DNA of 64,000 nucleotides from Rhipidocladum racemiflorum (taxonomy: Eukaryota; Streptophyta; Magnoliopsida; Poales; Poaceae). The stretch covers positions 44,556,276 through 44,620,275 of the forward strand of contig CM070569.1 in NCBI GenBank assembly GCA_036346355.1. Direction: 5' to 3'. Position 1 is the first letter of the stretch, and every line of letters starts with the position of its first letter. The notes under the pieces are model-generated. The model was not told where the DNA came from, searched no databases, and saw only the letters and a program-made list of their open reading frames with translations. Below, one piece after another: positions 60,340 to 64,000 of the stretch. The position numbers and the translations under genes were made by a program.

Positions 60340-60710
60340 TCTTATATCACAAAATTTCTAAAAAATGATCCCATTTTTTATTGCGAAAGACTCGACAGGT
60401 AACATGTATTATCTGTTGTGGTCGGATAGTGCGAGAAGATGTACTCAGCACGGAAACCGATCGGGCCCACCAAGTTGTCGCGGTCGAGGAGCACGGAAAC
60501 AGCCTTCTCGCATGGGGACCGTGGCAGCACGCGACGCACACCCATTCCACGCCTGCTGGCGTTGCGCTGCTTGCGTGCTCTCGCGCACTGTAGCAAAGCT
60601 AGTCACTTCCCGCACTATCGGATAGCGGCAGATGACACACGTTATATATCGAGTCTTCTGCGGTAGGAGAAGAGATCATTTTTAAAATTTCTATCACATG
60701 GATTATTTAT
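60340..60710. repeat. Foldback (MITE-like) element
   Basis: The left arm (about 60365-60440: AGACTCGACAGGTAACATG, CGGATAGTGCGAGAAG) is inverted at the right (about 60600-60670: CCCGCACTATCGGATAGC, ATATATCGAGTCTTCTGC). The arms surround a GC-rich centre with no conserved ORF. Target duplications were not found. Confidence 0.65.
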
Positions 60711-63614
60711 TTAATTTTTAAAAGAGGAAAAAACACAGAAGGATAGAAGATGCTATACTACCGCAAGCACTTCTCCGTTTCTCACTTTCTTGGGGCTTGA
60801 ATGGACAGTTATGCTGCAAGAATAGCAGGGGCAGGGGCAGGCTGCTGTGCTGGCCAAACCTAGTGCAGCCTGCTAGCTAGCTGGTGGCTCTGGCCAGAGA
60901 CCAGTGCAGACAAGACCCGAGCAATGAACATTCCTCGGGGCCATCTCCTCTCTTCGCGTCGAACACGACGAGATGAAAGACGGAGGTCCTCATGGGCCAC
61001 AGCTGGGCTCGATACTAACTTGGGCCCGATCGAGGTGTCACAGGTCCCAAATTGTTGCGCGTTCGCGGCGGCCAATCCGTGCCGTCCGTTGCCCGCGCGC
61101 GTGCAGGCAGCAGCAGCTGGATGGAGCATGCCCCCCTTGCACCAATCTCGGTACACGGCCGTATCAACCTACCACTAGGTTGGTAGTATGGTCGGATCGA
61201 TGTGGACGCGCGTCACGTCCCATCCTGTCCCCGGTGATAGTTTTTTTTTTTAAAAAAAAAATCTTGTTTTTGGAAAGTGAAGTTGAGTACCTCTTGATCC
61301 ACAGGCACGTGTATGGCAGGTATGATTGGTAGCCGGTTAATATGTGTCCGATTACGTGGGAGATGGCAGAAACAATGATGCGTTGATGTCGGACCCCGGA
61401 ATAACACCTCCGAAATCCTTCGCAGTGATTCAGACTTGGAAATCTAAAGACACACAGTAGAAATGAAACCATAGCATATCCAGCGTTCTTTATTAATAAT
61501 AAATATTCAAGGATTACAAATGAAATGGCGCGCAGGCCAACGAATAACGAATAAATAAAAGCAGCGGAAATGAAGACAAATAGATAGAGCCCAATTAATT
61601 TGCCACAGGCAATCGACTGGGGACGCGGCCTAGTCCAACTGTTCCTCACCATCGTGGTACTCCTCCTCTGAAGTGGTAAATTAAGCAAGGGTGAGTACAT
61701 ACTTACTCAGCAAACCACACCGGAAATGCAATATAAATGTACGGGTAATCAAAGGATGGCTATATGGTTTATTTGAGCATAAAGCAACGGTTTAATAACA
61801 TTTTCAACAATTTTAAAAGGCATACTTTATTCCAAAATCAAATCTATACATTTTAACTCAGGAATCTCTCCTGGAATTGGCTAAGTTATACCCATGATGG
61901 ACTCCCTCCATCCAACATTATTTTCCGAAAATCAAATTTTAATTTACCAAAGTCTAATCTGAGAATGGCTTGCTCGGCATGCCCATAACCGCGGGCGCGG
62001 CTAATCGATTAGTTTGACACTCTGCAGAGGTTGTACAACTTTACCCACAAGACATAATATTTCCCTTTTTATGTCAACACACTTCCTTTGGTGAGTGACA
62101 GAGAAAAATATGACAAGGCCCCTATATTAAATTCATACATGTAGTCATGCCCGCTAAGGTTTCACCGCTGAAAGACTCCCTCTAATCAGAAGCCCCCTCT
62201 TGCGCCAGAGTGGCAGCATCTCGCTTTCCCCACACCACTACCACCATATGGCATGACTGTCCATGAAATGATTTAATAAGGATAGCCAGGTCTGTCCCAT
62301 TCCAGACTCGTGGTAGTACGGTTAGGCTTTACATTCAGCGAAACTCAGACCGGTCCTTAATCGACTAGGCGAGACTTTCCACAAACCCACTGAGATAACC
62401 ACACCACTTCCCATCCGTTTCTCGCCCGGTCTAAGTCATTTTCATTTTAACCATACTATCTCCATATTAATACTAACATTGATCGTCATAAGTTTCCATT
62501 TGAACCTGTCATCATTTTGGCATAAAATTCCCCAAAACTTCCTAAGTTCAGTTCTAAGCATGTCTAAGCAATGTCTAAATATTACTATAGTCATAATTCA
62601 TATTTTTACTAAGGTTACAATGGTATCGGAATTCAAATGTCAAAGGTCGCATGTCGAAATTGGATATAACTATCATTTTGAAACTAGGTCGAAAATTAAT
62701 GTTTATAATAAATAAGCATGCAATAATTGTAAATACAACATACAAGTTCATAAAACTGGGAGCAACATGGTCAAGGGGGTGTGACTTGCCTGGCTCGACG
62801 AGTTGCTGCTCGAAATCGTCGTTCGGGAATTCCTTGGACTCTCCGTAATCTACGCGCGAAAACAACCAAATTCGAATAAGACTCAAACGAATACAAATAA
62901 ACACAAACTGAACTTCAAACTAGCCCTAAACTAAAGTTTGAGATTTCTAATGAATTTAGGAAGAAGAACGGAGCCAATCGAAGTTTGAACGGGCGAAAAC
63001 GGGCTCCCGGAAGTTTAAAAACAAATAAAACCGGTTTTCTGGAATTTTTAAATCATTTTTAAAAGGAAAATCCGAATTACTGCGTCATGCTGACGTCAGC
63101 AGCTTTTTTGGTTTTTGGAAATCTTTTTTTTTCTTTTTAAACCGACAGGTGGGCCCCTGGCTGGCGCGTGGACCGCATCCACGCACGGGCGTCAGGCTGG
63201 TGCATCGCTACACAGACGCTGGCGCGCAGCTGTGGGCCGAGCGAGGTGGGGTTGGCGCGACGGCCACCGGCCGGAGCGAGGAAGGAGGGTGGCAGACCGG
63301 CGGCGGAAGTGAGCCTAAGGGAACCGGAGGCGGGCGGCCAGCGACGGGCGCGGCTTAGGCTCGCGGAGGCGAGGAAGACGACGGCAGCGGTGGCGTCTTT
63401 GAGGGAGGAGAGCGGAGGGAGAGAGGAGGGCACGGAGAGAAGGGGGTCCCGTGGGGAGTTTTATAGGGGCGACGGCGGCGCAAGAACGGCCGCGAGTCCG
63501 GCGGCGGAAAAGGCGGCGGCTGGTGCGAGGCCGTGGCGGCGCCGGGAAGGGCGGGGCGGCGGTTGGCGGCGATGCGGCTGCCCCGGGCGCAGGGGAGCAG
63601 GGCGTTACAGTTGA
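60711..63614. other. Intergenic repeats, no gene supported
   Basis: 60711-61250 has short ORFs only. At 61241-61260 there is a T10/A10 palindrome. From about 61380 to 62990 the sequence has the look of the non-coding part of a grass LTR retrotransposon (GTGAGTACATACTTACTCAG and similar), but I could not find ends. 63130-63600 is GC-rich with overlapping frames and no domain. Confidence 0.4.
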
Positions 63615-63870
63615 TGAAGGTGAAAAAATTCACTACATCGATTGTACAAAATTTTCTTGTGAACTCGTAAACCAGATGATTGATAGAAGAATGATGGCCC
63701 AACTGTCCAATATCAACCACCCCTCACAGATCTGCGAGGGGTGCCTGGAAGAAGCCCAAAGTGACGGTCGCCGAGGCAGCATCTCGTTGAGATCTCGGGA
63801 TCGTGCGAGAACCGGCAGGATACCCAGCTCGTGCGATTTGCTGACCACTTTGGCCGAGCATTTGCGAGCG
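63615..63870 (+). pseudogene. Copia gag-pre-integrase fragment
   Basis: The plus frame reads MMAQLSNINHPSQICEGCLE followed by EAQSDGRRG. The phrase HPSQICEGC is the zinc-binding end of the Copia gag-pre-integrase segment. The upstream HYIDCTKF and downstream sequence do not form a full domain. It is an isolated decayed remnant at the right edge. Confidence 0.6.
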
Positions 63871-64000
63871 TAAATGCGTCGCGGTTCCCGTAGGCAAAGA
63901 TGTTCAAGGAATCACTAGTGTCCAAGATGGTTGACATCCCCTTATGCATGCCATGTTCCTGAGCCAGGTCTCAAGATGGCAAGCGAATGGATCAACCAGA
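63871..64000. other. Window edge, nothing assigned
   Basis: The last 130 bases show no recognisable feature. They may be a continuation of the Copia remnant. Confidence 0.3.

Noticed and set aside
63137..63720. GC-rich ORFs of 98-148 codons on both strands
   Set aside because: Low-complexity Arg/Gly/Pro translation in overlapping frames without recognisable motifs.
1..64000. CRISPR array, prophage, operon or riboswitch
   Set aside because: Direct repeats found here are LTRs, satellites or microsatellites. Spliced genes and plant transposons show this is plant nuclear DNA.
1..64000. tRNA, rRNA or snoRNA genes
   Set aside because: No cloverleaf with A and B box motifs or rRNA-like block was noticed by eye. 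A tRNAscan-SE run would be decisive; a hit would overturn this.

Overview
This is a piece of a plant nuclear genome, almost certainly a grass (Poaceae). The evidence is spliced genes with GC-rich 5' ends, AT-rich introns, and a dense load of transposons typical of grasses (Stowaway and Tourist MITEs, hAT, CACTA, Copia, Gypsy with an antisense ORF, LINE, probable Helitron). I cannot name the species from sequence alone. There are no bacterial features: no operons, no CRISPR array, and no tRNA or rRNA gene that I can see.

Host genes, left to right. (1) 1-8760, minus: the 5' part of an ALWAYS EARLY/LIN9-type gene (MuvB/DREAM-class chromatin regulator). Eleven coding exons join in frame, and the gene runs off the left edge. 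(2) 16850-18115, minus: a decayed F-box/DUF295 pseudogene. (3) 18870-28284, plus: a complete nine-exon TrmA/RumA-type RNA m5U methyltransferase gene, probably organellar. (4) 29402-32459, plus: a two-exon F-box/LRR-like gene whose first exon is put out of frame by an exact 26-bp tandem duplication. (5) 33327-34577, minus: a two-exon gene of unknown function with an extraordinarily cysteine-rich C-terminus. (6) 37760-38395, minus: a single-exon Dof zinc-finger transcription factor.

Transposable elements fill the rest. The introns of the LIN9-like gene carry a Stowaway MITE, two non-autonomous hAT elements and a foldback element. A 5' truncated Copia (about 10.74-16.55 kb, minus) contains a nested 1.7-kb solo LTR and ends at a CACTA terminus. 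The large third intron of the methyltransferase gene holds a foldback element split by a 4.8-kb decayed Copia whose LTRs contain 22-bp tandem repeats. From 41.5 to 45.8 kb there is a probable Helitron.

The most elaborate structure is at 46.2-59 kb. An old LTR-like repeat, which starts with an array of palindromic repeats, is interrupted by an 11.4-kb hAT transposon (exact 8-bp target duplication). That hAT is itself interrupted by an 8.1-kb Gypsy element (exact 5-bp duplication, two 675-bp LTRs). The Gypsy has lost protease, reverse transcriptase, RNase H and most of the integrase, but keeps a Transposase_28-like ORF on the opposite strand. A small internally deleted relative of the hAT lies at 9.17 kb.

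The right end (58.6-64 kb) holds LTR fragments, a foldback element, GC-rich repeats and a Copia remnant; no host gene is supported there. The genes show no functional linkage. The coordinated biology in this window is layered transposon insertion around and inside ordinary genes. Exon joins, target-site duplications and terminal repeats were read directly; family assignments come from recalled protein family motifs, without database searches.
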